Assembly: GCA_937928295.1 (NCBI GenBank)
Contig: CALEYY010000106.1
Span: forward strand, 1 to 24,115
DNA: 24,115 nucleotides
Source of the DNA: an uncultured Moraxellaceae bacterium
GTDB taxonomy: Bacteria; Pseudomonadota; Gammaproteobacteria; Pseudomonadales; Moraxellaceae
Direction: 5' to 3'
The first letter of the stretch is position 1; each line of letters begins with the position of its first letter. Shown piece after piece: positions 1 to 6,885 of this stretch. The position numbers and the translations under genes were made by a program. The notes beneath the pieces were generated by a model that made no database searches, was not told where the DNA came from, and was given only the letters and a program-made list of their open reading frames with translations.

Positions 1-12
1 TTCCAGACGCAT
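1..12 (-). CDS. dapF: Start of probable diaminopimelate epimerase DapF (partial)
   Basis: Only the first four codons are inside the window, on the minus strand, reading M-R-L-E. A strong Shine-Dalgarno AGGAGA lies at 19-24, six bases upstream of the ATG, so a real gene start is well supported. The identity is inferred from position: in Pseudomonas-type genomes dapF follows lysA directly, and the two enzymes act at neighbouring steps of lysine and meso-diaminopimelate synthesis. The residues seen are compatible with a DapF N-terminus but cannot prove it. The gap to the lysA stop is 77 bases, consistent with one lptM-lysA-dapF transcript. Confidence 0.6.
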
Positions 13-89
13 GAACGGTCTCCTGAAAGCGGTTGACGCTGCCGATGGCCGTGGCTGATCGGCGAGCTGAATTAAGGCCTATTCTGGGT

Positions 90-1340
90 TCAGGGCAGCA
101 GCGATTCAAGGGCCAGCAAATCGGCGACCGTTTCACGACGACGCACCTGCCAAGCCTGGTCGCCATCGACCATGATTTCGGCAGCGCGGCCGCGCGTGTT
201 GTAGTTCGAGCTCATCACAAAACCGTAGGCGCCAGCACCGGTGACGGCGAGCAGGTCGCCAGCAGCCAGGCGCAAATCACGATTCTTGCCGAGGAAATCG
301 CCAGTTTCGCAAACCGGGCCGACGATGTCATAGCACTCGCTGGGTGTTTCATCGCTGCGCGGCGTGACCGGCACGATGTCCATCCAAGCGCTGTACAGGG
401 CCGGGCGAATAAGATCGTTCATGGCGGCATCAATGACCGCGAAATGCTTGTGCTCGGTCGGCTTCAGGAACTCCACGCGGGTTAGCAGCACGCCAGCAGT
501 GGCGGCAATGGCGCGACCCGGCTCCATGTAGACCTTGAGGCCACGAGCCTTCAGGCGGGGCAACAGCACGGCGGCATATTCGGCCGGCGTCGGCGGAGTT
601 TCGTCGCGATAGCAAACGCCGAGGCCGCCACCGATGTCGATGTGCGAGAGCGTGGTGCCCTCGGCGGCGAGTTGATCGATCATGGCCAGCACGCGATCCA
701 GCGCATCCGAGAACGGTGCCGTGCTGGTGAGCTGGGAGCCGATGTGGCAATCAATGCCCACGGCCTCCAGATTGCTCAGCGACTGAATGTGGCGATACAC
801 CGCCGGTGCGCGCTCGATGGCGACACCAAACTTGTTCTCTTTCAGCCCGGTGGAAATGTAGGGATGCGTTTGCGCATCCACATCCGGGTTCACGCGCAGG
901 CTCACGGCGGCCTTCACGCCCAGCGTCGCGGCAACGGCGTTGAGGCGCTCCAGCTCGGCCTCCGACTCCACATTGAAACAGGCGATGCCGACTTCCAGCG
1001 CGCGCTGCATTTCCGCCGCCGTCTTGCCCAGACCGGAAAAAACGACCTTGGCTGGGTCGCCACCGGCGGCGAGCACGCGCTCAAGCTCGCCGGCCGATAC
1101 GATGTCGAAACCGGCGCCCAAGCGCGCCAGCACATTCAGCACGGCCAGGTTGGAATTGGCTTTCACGGCAAAGCAGACCTGATGGTCGATGTCGGCAAAG
1201 GCGGTGTCGAAGGCCAGGTAGTTGGCCTCTAGCGTGGCGCGCGAATAGACATAAAGCGGCGTGCCGAAGCGCTCGGCAAGCGATGCCAGCGGCAGATTTT
1301 CGAGGTGCAGCTGGCCGTGACGCAGATTCAAGGTCGACAT
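90..1340 (-). CDS. lysA: Diaminopimelate decarboxylase LysA
   Basis: This PLP enzyme of the fold-type III (alanine racemase-like) class decarboxylates meso-diaminopimelate to L-lysine, the last step of lysine synthesis in the cytoplasm. The 416-residue protein has the usual family length. The PLP lysine is Lys60 in the motif CFAVKANSN. Further family motifs are HIGSQLT, the glycine-rich GGGLGV phosphate-binding loop, EPGRAI, and the C-terminal CETGDF active-site cysteine segment supplied across the dimer. The ATG is preceded by AGGAAT at a normal distance, so the start is secure. It lies 80 bases after lptM and 77 bases before the presumed dapF start, and is probably co-transcribed with both. 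Confidence 0.97.
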   Translation of the reverse strand: MSTLNLRHGQLHLENLPLASLAERFGTPLYVYSRATLEANYLAFDTAFADIDHQVCFAVKANSNLAVLNVLARLGAGFDIVSAGELERVLAAGGDPAKVVFSGLGKTAAEMQRALEVGIACFNVESEAELERLNAVAATLGVKAAVSLRVNPDVDAQTHPYISTGLKENKFGVAIERAPAVYRHIQSLSNLEAVGIDCHIGSQLTSTAPFSDALDRVLAMIDQLAAEGTTLSHIDIGGGLGVCYRDETPPTPAEYAAVLLPRLKARGLKVYMEPGRAIAATAGVLLTRVEFLKPTEHKHFAVIDAAMNDLIRPALYSAWMDIVPVTPRSDETPSECYDIVGPVCETGDFLGKNRDLRLAAGDLLAVTGAGAYGFVMSSNYNTRGRAAEIMVDGDQAWQVRRRETVADLLALESLLP

Positions 1341-1400
1341 GAAAGCATTCCTGTTAAACAGGCGCGTATGATGCCTTGAACAGGGGCAAACGGCGAGTCG

Positions 1401-1423
1401 TGAGCGTCAGTAAATGAGCGTCA
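1401..1423. repeat. Short direct repeat at the lptM stop
   Basis: The nonamer TGAGCGTCA occurs at 1401-1409 and again at 1415-1423, 14 bases apart; the second copy contains the lptM stop codon. It could be a chance duplication or a protein-binding repeat in the lptM-lysA gap. No function can be assigned. Confidence 0.4.
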
Positions 1424-1597
1424 TTGAGCCTGTTGAGTCGGCGCAAAATAGCCCGAGTCACTGCTACTCTTGCCGGTCTTCTGCGGCAGCACCAGATTGC
1501 CGCTCTGGCCGCAGCCCGTCAGCACCAGTGCGGTGCCCAGAAACAGCGCAAGGCGCACGCGAGACAACGCAATACCTGCGGAAAACTGATTCATCAT
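1421..1597 (-). CDS. lptM: LptM/LppL-type small lipoprotein
   Basis: This 58-residue reading frame starts MMNQFSAG and carries a short basic N-region, a hydrophobic stretch, and a lipobox L-T-G-C with the lipidated cysteine at residue 29. The sequence right after the cysteine (GQSGNLVLPQ) is the LptM/YifL signature CGQxGxLxLP. The family (YifL in Escherichia coli, LppL in Pseudomonas) is an outer-membrane lipoprotein; E. coli LptM is reported to help assemble the LptD-LptE lipopolysaccharide translocon. The genomic place, divergent from cyaY and upstream of lysA-dapF, is the classic one. AGGA lies about ten bases upstream of the first ATG; the second ATG (1594) is an equally possible start. 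It is short and easily overlooked. Confidence 0.92.
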   Translation of the reverse strand: MMNQFSAGIALSRVRLALFLGTALVLTGCGQSGNLVLPQKTGKSSSDSGYFAPTQQAQ

Positions 1598-1618
1598 GCT
1601 GAACTATCCTGCAAAATG

Positions 1619-1630
1619 GGGGCATGCCCC
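1619..1630. promoter_or_regulatory. GC-rich palindrome between lptM and cyaY
   Basis: GGGGCATGCCCC is a perfect 12-base palindrome in the 81-base divergent gap between lptM and cyaY. Both genes must be expressed from this gap or from inside each other, so an operator is possible, but no regulator is recognised. It may simply be a chance inverted repeat in GC-rich DNA. Confidence 0.3.
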
Positions 1631-1678
1631 GGTCACTCAGTTGGCCCAACCCGCAATGCGATTGGAGTTAAACCCGCC

Positions 1679-1993
1679 ATGAACGAAAACGACTATCTGG
1701 ATCTGGTCGATGCCACCTTGCTCGACATCGAGACCCGCATCGAGGCGTTCGACGAAGACATTGATCTCGAAGCCGGCTCTGGCATGCTCACCGTGACGCT
1801 GGTCAATGCCAGCAAGGTCATCATCAACCGGCAGCGCCCCACGCAGGAAATCTGGGTGGCGGCTCGTTCCGGAGGCTATCACTGCGGCTGGCGCGACGGC
1901 CAGTGGATTTGCAACACCACCAAGGAAACGCTGGCGGCGTTGCTGACGCGTGTGATTGCCGAGCAGGACGGCGGCACCATCAGCTTTGCCTGA
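1679..1993 (+). CDS. cyaY: Frataxin-like iron-sulfur cluster assembly protein CyaY
   Basis: CyaY is the bacterial frataxin. It binds iron and the IscS desulfurase and modulates Fe-S cluster assembly in the cytoplasm. The 104-residue length matches the family (about 106). The protein begins MNENDYLDLVDATLLDIETR, has the acidic first helix (EAFDEDIDLEAG), and then the beta-sheet core with QEIWVAARSGGYHC and W-x-C-N residues typical of frataxins. The open frame extends upstream, but the ATG at 1679 is preferred: GGAG lies about ten bases upstream and the N-terminus aligns with known CyaY. It diverges from lptM and converges on rimO. Confidence 0.95.
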   Translation: MNENDYLDLVDATLLDIETRIEAFDEDIDLEAGSGMLTVTLVNASKVIINRQRPTQEIWVAARSGGYHCGWRDGQWICNTTKETLAALLTRVIAEQDGGTISFA

Positions 1994-2001
1994 TGGTGTT
2001 G
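1972..2001. terminator. Hairpin at the cyaY/rimO convergent junction
   Basis: CACCATCAG at 1975-1983 pairs perfectly with CTGATGGTG at 1990-1998 around a six-base loop, and the stem extends to 12 pairs when two G-U pairs are allowed. It covers the cyaY stop codon and sits in the 12-base gap before the rimO stop. There is no T-run on either side, so it is not a canonical intrinsic terminator. It may be a 3'-end stabiliser or a two-way transcript barrier. Confidence 0.5.
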
Positions 2002-2005
2002 CAGG

Positions 2006-3349
2006 TCAGTTTGTCGCCACCAGCTCCGCAAACAGGTCGTAGTCGTCGGCTTCAGTGATTTTCACCATCACACGCTGACCCGGCTTCAGTGCAGCCGCGC
2101 CTTCACCCTCGATGAACACATTGCCGTCGATCTCCGGCGCATCGGCCTTCGAGCGCGCCACGGCCACGCCTTCTTCCTCGTCGATTTCGTCGATCAGTAC
2201 TTCCTCGATGCGGCCAACGCGGCGCTGCAGGCGCTCGGCGGAGATCTCGGCGGCGAGCTGCATGAAGCGCTCGTGGCGCTCCAGCTTCACCTCTTCCGGC
2301 ACCGGCTCGGCCACATCATTGGCCACCGCGCCATCCACCGGCGAATACGGGAAGCAGCCGACGCGGTCGAGCTGCGCGATCTTGAGCCAGTCCATCAGCT
2401 CCTGGAACTCTTCTTCGGTCTCGCCGGGGAAGCCAACAATGAAGGTCGAGCGGATGATCAGATCCGGGCAGATCTCGCGCCACTTCTTGATGCGTTCCAG
2501 CGTGTTCTCGGCGTGCGCCGGGCGCTTCATGCGCTTGAGCACGCTCGGGCTGCCGTGCTGGAAGGGGATGTCCAGGTAAGGCAGGATCTTGCCCGCCGCC
2601 ATGAGCGGAATCACATTGTCCACATGCGGATACGGGTAGACATAGTGCAGGCGCACCCACACGCCCATGGTACCGAGCGCTTCGCACAGCTCCAGCATGC
2701 GCGTCTTCACCGGCTGGCCGCCCCAGAAGTCGAGCTTGTACTTGAGATCCACACCATAGGCGCTGGTGTCTTGCGAAACTACGAGGATCTCCTGCACGCC
2801 GGCCTTCACGAGGTTCTCGGCCTCGGTCAGCACCGAGCCGATCGGGCGCGACACCAGATCGCCACGCAGCGAGGGGATGATGCAGAAGGTGCAGCGGTGG
2901 TTGCAGCCTTCGGAAATCTTCAGGTAGGCGTAGTGCTTGGGCGTGAGCTTGATGCCCTGCGCCGGCACCAGATTGATGAACGGGTTGTGGTCGGCCTTGG
3001 GCGGCAGGTGCAGGTGCACGGCACCCATAACCTCCTCGTAGGCGTGCGGGCCGGTGACGCTTAGCACGCTCGGATGCACGTCGCGGATCACGTCCGCCTT
3101 TTTGCCGAGACAGCCGGTGACGATGACCTTGCCGTTCTCCGCCAGCGCTTCGCCGATGGCATCCAGCGATTCCTGCACGGCCGAGTCGATGAAGCCGCAG
3201 GTGTTGACCACGACCAGGTCGGCGCCGTCGTAGCTGGGCGAAATTTCGTAGCCCTCGGTGCGCAGCTGGGTGAGGATGCGTTCGGAGTCGACAAGGGCTT
3301 TCGGGCAGCCGAGACTCACGAAACCGACTTTGGGATTGGCAGCAGACAT
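2006..3349 (-). CDS. rimO: Ribosomal protein uS12 methylthiotransferase RimO
   Basis: RimO is a radical-SAM methylthiotransferase that adds a methylthio group to the conserved aspartate of ribosomal protein S12. The 447-residue product has three parts. The N-terminal UPF0004 domain carries three cluster cysteines (SLGCPKALVDSE, VVNTCGF, VTGCLG). The radical-SAM domain has the CxxxCxxC motif CNHRCTFC. The C-terminal TRAM domain starts near IEEVLIDEID. The SLGCPKALVDSE motif separates RimO from MiaB. The frame is open further upstream, but the ATG at 3349 gives MSAANPKVGFVSLGCPK, matching the family N-terminus and its length of about 440. It diverges from ntrB. Confidence 0.96.
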   Translation of the reverse strand: MSAANPKVGFVSLGCPKALVDSERILTQLRTEGYEISPSYDGADLVVVNTCGFIDSAVQESLDAIGEALAENGKVIVTGCLGKKADVIRDVHPSVLSVTGPHAYEEVMGAVHLHLPPKADHNPFINLVPAQGIKLTPKHYAYLKISEGCNHRCTFCIIPSLRGDLVSRPIGSVLTEAENLVKAGVQEILVVSQDTSAYGVDLKYKLDFWGGQPVKTRMLELCEALGTMGVWVRLHYVYPYPHVDNVIPLMAAGKILPYLDIPFQHGSPSVLKRMKRPAHAENTLERIKKWREICPDLIIRSTFIVGFPGETEEEFQELMDWLKIAQLDRVGCFPYSPVDGAVANDVAEPVPEEVKLERHERFMQLAAEISAERLQRRVGRIEEVLIDEIDEEEGVAVARSKADAPEIDGNVFIEGEGAAALKPGQRVMVKITEADDYDLFAELVATN

Positions 3350-3382
3350 GGGACGATACCGCAGGTGGAAACTTTGGCGCGT

Positions 3383-3388
3383 ATTGTA
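3383..3388 (-). promoter_or_regulatory. Possible -10 element for rimO
   Basis: Read on the minus strand this is TACAAT, a good sigma-70 -10 hexamer about 34 bases upstream of the rimO ATG. No convincing -35 hexamer is found at 16 to 18 bases further upstream, so support is partial. Confidence 0.35.
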
Positions 3389-3453
3389 GCGCAAAACCTG
3401 AGCGCCGCTGTTTGGGCGTTTCTGGCGCATTGCCGCTAAAGCTGCGCCAATAG

Positions 3454-3470
3454 TGCGCTATATTGGTGCG
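3454..3470 (+). promoter_or_regulatory. Candidate NtrC-binding site upstream of ntrB
   Basis: The 17-mer TGCGCTATATTGGTGCG follows the NtrC consensus TGCACCAnnnTGGTGCA closely and resembles the enhancer site I recall upstream of E. coli glnA. A further half-site, TGCGCCA, lies at 3443-3449, exactly 11 bases (one helical turn) before the first half-site of the 17-mer. The site centre is about 130 bases upstream of the transcription start predicted from the sigma-54-like element at 3566, an ordinary enhancer distance. The match is seen in the sequence; binding by the neighbouring NtrC is inferred. Confidence 0.7.
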
Positions 3471-3565
3471 ATACTGATTGCGAATGCGCGACGATGCAGC
3501 TCAGGCATGGCGCAAAGCGGGGCGGATGTCGATTCGTCGGGTTATTTCATGACGCTGCGCGCTTT

Positions 3566-3581
3566 AGGTGCATTTTTTGCA
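3566..3581 (+). promoter_or_regulatory. Candidate sigma-54 promoter for ntrBC
   Basis: AGGTGCATTTTTTGCA places GG (3567-3568) and GC (3579-3580) with the required 10 bases between them, and ends in the full TTGCA -12 block. It matches 9 of 12 defined consensus positions (TGGCACRnnnnTTGCW). Transcription would start near 3592. This favours the ntrB start codon at 3619 over the one at 3598, which would leave almost no leader. Confidence 0.5.
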
Positions 3582-3618
3582 GGTTTAACGGCTATCCATG
3601 AGTCTGTTTGAGAGCAAC

Positions 3619-4695
3619 ATGTCCCAAGCCCGTATCGCCAAGCGATTGCTCGATAACCTCAGCACGGCCGTGCTGCTCTGCGATACCGAATTGCGTTTGC
3701 GCTACCTCAATCCGTCGGCAGAAAGCCTGCTGGCGGTCAGCCATACCCGTGCCATTGGTGCGGCGCTGGCGGAAGTGCTGGTGGAGACCCATCGCAATAC
3801 CGAGGAGGCGCTGCAGGAGACCTTGCGCAGCGGGCATCCCTTCACCAAGCGCGAGGCCACTTTGCGCGTCGGCCTGCGCGATGTCGTGGTGGATTATTCA
3901 GTGTCGCTGATGCAGTCGCCGGACGAGGAGACTCAGCTGCTGATCGAGATTCAGCCGCGTGATCGCCTGCTGCGCATTGCCCGTGAAGAGGCCATGCTGG
4001 CCAGCCATCGCGCCACGCGGACGCTGGTTCGCGGTGTCGCGCACGAGATCAAAAACCCGCTGGGCGGCATTCGCGGCGCTGCGCAACTGCTGGCGCGCGA
4101 GCTGCCATCCGAAGATTTGCGCGAGTACACGCAGATTATCATCGAGGAGGCGGATCGCCTGCGCTCGCTGGCGGATCGCATGCTCGGCCCGCGCCGTCTG
4201 CCGACCTTGCGCGCGATGAGCGTGCACGAGTGCCTGGAGCGTGTCGCCGGGCTACTGACAGCCGAGGCGGATGGCCGCATCAAGCTGGTGCGCGACTATG
4301 ATCCGTCGTTGCCAGACATTACCGCTGACCCCGATCAAATCATTCAGTCCATGCTCAATATTGGTGGCAATGCGCTTCAGGCTCTGTTGGAAAATCCCAG
4401 TGAGCATGAGCCGACGCTGACCTTCCGAACGCGCCCGGTGCGGCAATTCACCATCGGTGCCAAACGGCATCGCTTGGTGCTGCGCATTGATATTCGCGAC
4501 AACGGACCGGGCATTCCGGCCGAGCTGCGCGAGTCCATGTTCTACCCCATGGTCAGCGGCCGCGCCGGCGGCTCCGGGCTTGGCCTGTCGATTGCACAGG
4601 ACATCATTCATCAATACCACGGCCTGATCGAATGCGAGTCGCGGCCGGGTGAAACCACCTTCAGTATTTACCTGCCTTTGGATGCCACAAGATGA
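3619..4695 (+). CDS. glnL: Nitrogen regulation sensor histidine kinase NtrB (GlnL)
   Basis: NtrB is the cytosolic kinase and phosphatase partner of NtrC. PII protein tells it the nitrogen state, and it phosphorylates NtrC when nitrogen is scarce. The product has an N-terminal PAS domain, a dimerisation/phosphotransfer helix with HEIKNPLGGIRG (His142 in the 358-residue form), an N-box around GGNALQAL, and the ATP lid motifs DNGPGIP and GGSGLGLS. No membrane segment is present, as expected. Two starts compete: ATG 3598 (365 residues, no Shine-Dalgarno) and ATG 3619 (358 residues, preceded by GAGAG). I prefer 3619, which also fits the predicted promoter. The stop overlaps the ntrC start by ATGA, so translation is coupled. 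glnA, often found upstream, is not here. Confidence 0.94.
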   Translation: MSQARIAKRLLDNLSTAVLLCDTELRLRYLNPSAESLLAVSHTRAIGAALAEVLVETHRNTEEALQETLRSGHPFTKREATLRVGLRDVVVDYSVSLMQSPDEETQLLIEIQPRDRLLRIAREEAMLASHRATRTLVRGVAHEIKNPLGGIRGAAQLLARELPSEDLREYTQIIIEEADRLRSLADRMLGPRRLPTLRAMSVHECLERVAGLLTAEADGRIKLVRDYDPSLPDITADPDQIIQSMLNIGGNALQALLENPSEHEPTLTFRTRPVRQFTIGAKRHRLVLRIDIRDNGPGIPAELRESMFYPMVSGRAGGSGLGLSIAQDIIHQYHGLIECESRPGETTFSIYLPLDATR

Positions 4696-6131
4696 TGAGC
4701 AAGCAAGTTTGGGTCATTGACGATGATCGCGCCATTCGCTGGGTTCTGGAGCGCGCCCTGACGCAGGCTGGCTTGCAGGCAAGCTGCTTCGAAGATGCCG
4801 GCAGTGCGCTCGATCAGCTCGATGATGAGCAGCCGGCGGTCATCGTCACCGATATTCGTATGCCCGGCATGGATGGCCTGACCTTCCTGGCCAAGGTGCG
4901 CGACCGCTTCCCGGATGTGCCGGTGATCATCATGACCGCGCATTCCGACCTTAGCTCGGCAGTGGCGTCGTATCAGGGAGGCGCTTTCGAGTATCTGCCC
5001 AAGCCCTTCGATGTGGACGAGGCTGTGGCGCTGGTCAAACGAGCCATCGCGCACCATGAAGAGCAGCAGATCGAGCTGGTGCCGGATCTAACGGAGACGG
5101 CGCGCAGCACCGGCATCATCGGTGAGTCGCCGGCCATGCAGGAGGTTTTTCGCGCGATTGGTCGTTTGAGCAACTCCAATATCACCGTGCTGATCAATGG
5201 CGAGTCGGGCACGGGCAAGGAGCTGGTGGCCGGCGCGCTGCACCAGCATTCGCCGCGTTCGCGCAAACCCTTCATTGCCCTGAACATGGCAGCGATTCCC
5301 AAGGAGCTGATGGAGTCGGAGCTGTTCGGTCACGAGAAAGGGGCGTTTACCGGCGCTACCACGCAGCGTGTCGGACGCTTCGAGCAGGCCAATGGCGGCT
5401 CGCTGTTTCTCGACGAAATTGGCGATATGCCGATCGACACGCAGACGCGTCTGCTGCGTGTGCTGGCGGACAACGAGTTCTATCGCGTCGGTGGGCATGT
5501 GCCGGTGCGCGTCGATGTCCGCATCATCGCGGCCACGCATCAGAATTTGGAAAAGCTGGTCGCCGAAGGCAAGTTCCGTGAGGACTTGTTTCATCGCCTG
5601 AATGTCATCCGCGTGCACATTCCGCGCCTGCGTGATCGCAGTGAGGATATTCCGCGCCTCGCCGCGTTCTTCATGACACGAGCCGCGCGTGAGCTGCAGG
5701 TTGAGCCGAAGTCGCTGACGCCCGAGGCATCGTCGTATCTGCAGCAGCTGCCGTGGCCGGGCAATGTGCGTCAACTGGAAAACACCTGCCGCTGGCTGAC
5801 GGTGATGGCATCCAGTCGTGAAGTGCTGATTTCGGATCTGCCGCCGGAGTTACAGCCTGGCGGCGAGCAGGAGCCGCAACTGGTGTCGACGGGCTGGGAG
5901 CAGTCGCTGGCGCAGTGGGCCAAGCGCGCGTTGCAAAGCACGCCGGCGGTGCCGCTGCTGGATGTTGCCGGGCCGGCCTTCGAGCGCATCCTGATTCTGG
6001 AGGCGTTGCAGCACACCGGCGGTCGTCGCCGCGATGCCGCTGTGGTGCTGGGCTGGGGCCGCAATACGCTGACGCGGAAGATTAAGGAGCTGGGGCTGAG
6101 CGTTGCCGGTGGTGACGACGAAGAGGATTGA
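4692..6131 (+). CDS. glnG: Nitrogen regulation response regulator NtrC
   Basis: NtrC is a sigma-54 enhancer-binding activator of nitrogen-scavenging genes. The 479-residue product has the three expected domains. The receiver domain carries Asp54 as phospho-acceptor in VTDIRMPG, with Thr82 and Lys104 at the same numbers as in E. coli NtrC. The AAA+ domain has Walker A GESGTGKE (about 170-177), the sigma-54 contact loop GAFTGA (217-222) and a Walker B around LFLDEIGD. The C-terminal Fis-type helix-turn-helix ends in DAAVVLGWGRNTLTRKIKEL. It is translationally coupled to ntrB by a four-base overlap and probably binds the candidate operator at 3454-3470 to control its own operon. Confidence 0.97.
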   Translation: MMSKQVWVIDDDRAIRWVLERALTQAGLQASCFEDAGSALDQLDDEQPAVIVTDIRMPGMDGLTFLAKVRDRFPDVPVIIMTAHSDLSSAVASYQGGAFEYLPKPFDVDEAVALVKRAIAHHEEQQIELVPDLTETARSTGIIGESPAMQEVFRAIGRLSNSNITVLINGESGTGKELVAGALHQHSPRSRKPFIALNMAAIPKELMESELFGHEKGAFTGATTQRVGRFEQANGGSLFLDEIGDMPIDTQTRLLRVLADNEFYRVGGHVPVRVDVRIIAATHQNLEKLVAEGKFREDLFHRLNVIRVHIPRLRDRSEDIPRLAAFFMTRAARELQVEPKSLTPEASSYLQQLPWPGNVRQLENTCRWLTVMASSREVLISDLPPELQPGGEQEPQLVSTGWEQSLAQWAKRALQSTPAVPLLDVAGPAFERILILEALQHTGGRRRDAAVVLGWGRNTLTRKIKELGLSVAGGDDEED

Positions 6132-6136
6132 TTCAG

Positions 6137-6169
6137 GTGGGTTGCGGCAAATAGCTTGCTGTGACCCAC
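6137..6169 (+). terminator. Hairpin after ntrC
   Basis: Bases 6137-6150 can pair with 6156-6169 over 14 positions, including three G-U pairs, around the loop ATAGC. The outer six pairs (GTGGGT with ACCCAC) are perfect. It sits five bases after the ntrC stop and before the convergent DUF3106 gene. No T-run follows, so termination is only a suggestion. The G-U pairs favour function in the ntrC direction. Confidence 0.45.
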
Positions 6170-6182
6170 ATCCTCAGGAGTG

Positions 6183-6560
6183 TCAGTTGTTTTGCGGGCA
6201 GCGGGCCTTGTGCGGGCGGCTTTGCATGGATTCGCGGCGCTCTTCCGGCGACATATCCTGCCAGCGCTGACGCAGTGAGGCGCGAACCTCGGGCGGTAGA
6301 TCCCGCAGTTCACGCCAGCGATCACGAAGTGCTTCGCGGCAGTCGGGTGGCAGTTGCTGCCAGCTTTCGGCGCGGCGCATGAGCTTTTCACGGCGCTCTG
6401 GCGACAGATTGTCCCAGTCATTCTGGAAAGTGCTCAGCACTTCTTGGTGCTGAGCTGGCAATTGTTCCCAAGTGGGCTGTGGGCCGGCCAATGCCTGGCC
6501 GCTGAGACCCAGCGTCAGCAGCAGGCTTGATGCCAGCATCAACACCTTAGCGGCCTTCAC
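6183..6560 (-). CDS. Secreted DUF3106-like protein
   Basis: From a GTG at 6560 the 125-residue product has a clear signal peptide (lysine-containing N-region, hydrophobic core MLASSLLLTLGLSG, cleavage likely after QALA). The mature part is a helical, charged domain with repeated W-x-x-L-P-P-x-x-R-x-x-L units (WEQLPAQHQ, WQQLPPDCREAL, LRDLPPEVRASL, MSPEERRE), the pattern I associate with DUF3106. It has no known enzymatic role and probably acts in the periplasm. The GTG overlaps the end of the upstream gene by 14 bases and follows GAGG, pointing to coupled translation. The frame is open further upstream but those residues overlap the preceding gene; ATG 6539 is another option but would shorten the signal peptide. 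Confidence 0.8.
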   Translation of the reverse strand: MKAAKVLMLASSLLLTLGLSGQALAGPQPTWEQLPAQHQEVLSTFQNDWDNLSPERREKLMRRAESWQQLPPDCREALRDRWRELRDLPPEVRASLRQRWQDMSPEERRESMQSRPHKARCPQNN

Positions 6561-6885
6561 TCGCTGCCTCCTCCATCGCCATGAGCCAGTCAATCTCTTC
6601 CAGCATCTGACCATCCACCGAGGCGGCTTGAGCGTCGGTGACACTGCCATTGCTCATCTTGAACAGCCAGCTGCCGGGCATGGCCAGCATGAAGGTGACG
6701 CTGGCGGCCAGCGCCAGACCTGACCATTGCAGACGATGCGAGCGTGCCGGAGCTTTGATGCGGCCCTCGGCGATGTCACGAATGCGCGCATCCCAGGTAT
6801 CGTCGCTGCCTTGCGCGGCCTGATCGAGTGTGGCGGCGATGCGGGCAGCCAGCCGGGCATCATCGAGTGTCAGTTCATTGTTCAT
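6547..6885 (-). CDS. Probable anti-sigma factor, single-pass membrane protein
   Basis: The 112-residue product has a soluble N-terminal half (about 1-50, with ARIAATLDQAAQGSDDTWDARIRDIAEGR), one hydrophobic segment (about 54-73, LALAASVTFMLAMPGSWLF), and an acidic C-terminal part predicted to be periplasmic (EEIDWLMAMEEAASEGR). This layout, and a four-base ATGA overlap with the sigma-factor gene before it, is typical of membrane anti-sigma factors. It has no zinc-binding HxxxCxxC motif, so it is not a ZAS-type protein. It may correspond to the SbrR-like proteins of Pseudomonas, but that is from memory of gene order. GGAGGAC precedes the ATG. The function is inferred from context. Confidence 0.7.
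   Translation of the reverse strand: MNNELTLDDARLAARIAATLDQAAQGSDDTWDARIRDIAEGRIKAPARSHRLQWSGLALAASVTFMLAMPGSWLFKMSNGSVTDAQAASVDGQMLEEIDWLMAMEEAASEGR

Noticed and set aside
1350..1362. Inverted repeat CCTGTTAAACAGG just upstream of lysA
   Set aside because: Six-base arms with one central base overlapping the Shine-Dalgarno; it could be an operator but nothing else supports it, and a hairpin cannot form with a one-base loop.
1424..1678. Upstream in-frame extension of cyaY (85 codons)
   Set aside because: It covers the lptM gene on the other strand, has no conserved sequence, and the internal ATG at 1679 gives a normal CyaY.
2273..3064. 263-codon open frame on the plus strand opposite rimO
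   Set aside because: Opposite the radical-SAM domain of rimO and without recognisable motifs or a convincing ribosome-binding site.
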